The translations under genes and the position numbers were made by a program. The notes under the pieces were generated by a model. It did not search any database, was not told the origin of the DNA, and saw only the letters and a list, made by a program, of their open reading frames with translations. A DNA stretch of 64,000 bases from Paraburkholderia adhaesiva (GTDB lineage Bacteria; Pseudomonadota; Gammaproteobacteria; Burkholderiales; Burkholderiaceae): contig NZ_JAJEJQ010000005.1 in NCBI RefSeq assembly GCF_021390575.1, positions 124,001 through 188,000 on the forward strand. Direction: 5' to 3'. This document shows positions 62,710-64,000 of this stretch, one piece after another (the first letter of the stretch is position 1; every line of letters begins with the position of its first letter).

Positions 62710-63576
62710 CTACGTGGCAGACGGTTTGTTCGTCCCTTTCTTGCGGGCAGGTGTGTCCTTGCCGGCCGTTGGCCGCGGCGAGCCAGCCGCCTTGCCGCGC
62801 AACTCTGCCGCTGCTTCGGCGGCCTGCCTCGCGTCCAGTCGAGCCTGATCGAGTTCGGCGCGTACCTTCGAAAGCTCCGCGGCAAGCTGGCCGGTCCGCT
62901 CCTCGGCACGGTTCACCAGGGTCTTCGCTTCCTCAAGGCGCGTAAGCAGGTCATCCCGCTGCGCATCCAGCACGGCCGCCGACTGCTCGGCCGACACCCT
63001 TGCATGCCGTTGCTCTTCCAGCGCCAGGCGGGCCTGGCTGAGATCGCCTTCGAGCCGCGGCAGCGATTCAAGTCGAAGCAGTGCTTTCGCGAGTTCCGTG
63101 CGCGCGGCTTCAGCACTGGCCCGCTCCCGGGTTATCTCATCACGCGCCGCGTCCAGACTCACGGATAGCTGCGCGGCCTTTCCTTCAGCAGCGGCTTTCT
63201 CGATGGCCTGCGCGTCAAGCGTTTCTTCCAGGGACTGGATGGTGCCGGCCTGCCGCTCATTCTCGGTGGCCAGGTCCGCGACTTCCTGCTGAAGCTCGGC
63301 AAGCTCCGTCTCGAGCGCCGCGCGCTGCGTGGTGAGCTCCAGGTCAATATGGTCGAGCAGGGCGCGTTGAAGCGGAGGCGGCAGCGTCAACGCGCCGGCG
63401 ATCGCGCGTTCCTGGCTGGCCTTCCAGTTCTGGAGCAGCCGGTTGACCGTCCCCATGCTGCCGACGTTGCCCAGACGCTCACGGATCAACCGCGAGGTTG
63501 GCTTGATGCCCTGCGCCTTCATGGCATCGGCCGCCGCATACACCTGCTCAGCTGTAATCAGTGCTTCGCGCGCCAT
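62710..63576 (-). CDS. kfrA: KfrA-like DNA-binding coiled-coil protein
   Basis: A 288-residue protein with the KfrA N-terminal DNA-binding domain (VYAAADAMKAQGIKPTSRLI, GSMGTVNRLLQNWK, about 10-50), followed by a long alanine-rich heptad coiled coil (about 80-260: ELAELQQEVADLATENERQ and many similar repeats) and a Lys-rich tail. KfrA proteins of broad-host plasmids bind the region before their own gene and act like a plasmid nucleoid protein aiding stability. Upstream repeats fit this. Similar genes lie next to rep or par in IncP plasmids. Confidence 0.85.
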   Translation of the reverse strand: MAREALITAEQVYAAADAMKAQGIKPTSRLIRERLGNVGSMGTVNRLLQNWKASQERAIAGALTLPPPLQRALLDHIDLELTTQRAALETELAELQQEVADLATENERQAGTIQSLEETLDAQAIEKAAAEGKAAQLSVSLDAARDEITRERASAEAARTELAKALLRLESLPRLEGDLSQARLALEEQRHARVSAEQSAAVLDAQRDDLLTRLEEAKTLVNRAEERTGQLAAELSKVRAELDQARLDARQAAEAAAELRGKAAGSPRPTAGKDTPARKKGTNKPSAT

Positions 63577-63592
63577 CGTCCGGCCCCGTCCG

Positions 63593-63626
63593 TTACGTTA
63601 TGATTGTTATGATACGTTACGTTACG
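63593..63626 (-). promoter_or_regulatory. KfrA operator-like repeats
   Basis: TTACGTTA (63593-63600) and TACGTTACGTTACG (63613-63626) repeat the same word upstream of the kfrA start, with an AT-rich spacer TGATTGTTATGA between. They probably bind KfrA to regulate its gene. Confidence 0.6.
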
Positions 63627-63910
63627 AAAAAGACAAGCGCTCGACGGCTGGCGCGACCCGGCGCGGTATCGCGACGTCCTGCTACGCTGGAGTGGCAATG
63701 CGGAAGATTCGAACGAACCGGCCATCTTCCGACCGGGCGCTCCGCAAGCGCCTGTTTTGCAACGACATCGGATCGCGGCGTCCTGAGTTGTTCACAGGGT
63801 TATGCAGGATTTCTGTGGACAAGCCACGCACGACCGCGTGGAGCCCGGGCCAACGTAGAAAGATGGCTGGCGTATCGTATCCGGAACGCACTGCAGAACC
63901 GGAGCCGATC
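63627..63910. other. Spacer without recognised gene
   Basis: About 280 bases between the kfrA operator and the SRAP gene. No convincing gene seen; it should contain a rightward promoter for the gene at 63911. Confidence 0.3.
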
Positions 63911-64000
63911 ATGTGTGGCCGATATTCGCGCGGGCAGAAGGACCTGTTCTACGTCGAACCTCTCATGACTGATGCGAATGATCCACGCTTCAGGGCGCAT
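63911..64000 (+). CDS. SRAP/YedK-family peptidase, start of gene (partial)
   Basis: The ATG at 63911 is followed by MCGRYSRGQKDLFYVEPL, the invariant Met-Cys-Gly-Arg start of SOS-response-associated peptidase proteins, whose Cys2 becomes N-terminal and crosslinks to abasic sites in single-stranded DNA. Only 30 residues lie in the window. Such genes are frequent on Burkholderiales plasmids and next to DNA repair genes. Confidence 0.75.
   Translation, partial: MCGRYSRGQKDLFYVEPLMTDANDPRFRAH

Noticed and set aside
63682..63912. Minus-strand frame before the SRAP gene
   Set aside because: Composition and lack of a start signal suggest a shadow; the SRAP start on the plus strand is far more convincing.
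1..64000. tRNA genes and CRISPR arrays
   Set aside because: No cloverleaf with a GTTCGANTCC-like arm and no regular repeat-spacer array was recognised by eye; a dedicated scan could still find a tRNA.

Overview
This window looks like part of a phiKZ-like jumbo myovirus genome joined to a plasmid maintenance module, i.e. a candidate jumbo phage-plasmid. The sequence is GC-rich, and its IS3 element, KfrA-like protein and Rep/ParA/ParB types suggest a Burkholderiales host (inference). The phage part (about 1-55.4 kb) encodes a contractile tail tube and sheath, a large terminase, a probable major capsid protein, three genes for pieces of a split multisubunit RNA polymerase (beta' N-terminal piece with NADFDGD, beta C-terminal piece, beta' C-terminal piece), a PhuZ/FtsZ-like tubulin, a partial B-family DNA polymerase, an SF2 helicase, an SbcD-like nuclease, an SSB-like protein, and many unassigned phage genes.

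Layout. 1-11.7 kb: tail tube (partial) and sheath on the minus strand, then a plus-strand structural run ending in terminase; one structural gene is split by a 1284-bp IS3 element with a 3-bp target duplication. 11.7-14.7 kb: cargo island (His-rich secreted protein, membrane protein, NlpC/P60 peptidase, adhesin-E-like protein, EACC1-like plus DUF2513-like pair). 14.8-18.2 kb: minus-strand phage genes with an unusual palindromic spacer. 18.2-25.6 kb: plus-strand block with two tandem paralogs, phuZ, a histidine phosphatase and a packed array of small unknown genes. 25.6-28.6 kb: second cargo island (unknown protein, EcsC-like protein, SET-domain methyltransferase). 28.7-55.4 kb: replication, capsid and transcription genes.

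55.4-64 kb: plasmid backbone: rep, iteron-like repeats, parB, parA, parS-like palindrome, small unknown genes, a ribbon-helix-helix regulator, kfrA and the start of a SRAP/YedK gene. The rep gene converges on and overlaps the last phage gene by 20 bp, so the two modules abut without a spacer.

How it may work together (inference): ParAB/Rep/KfrA would keep the element as an extrachromosomal replicon, while the phage RNA polymerase would transcribe phage genes from a shared motif (core ATATCACC/T) seen in five intergenic leaders. The IS insertion in a virion gene suggests this copy was captured in its carried state and may be defective for particle formation. No tRNA or CRISPR array was recognised.
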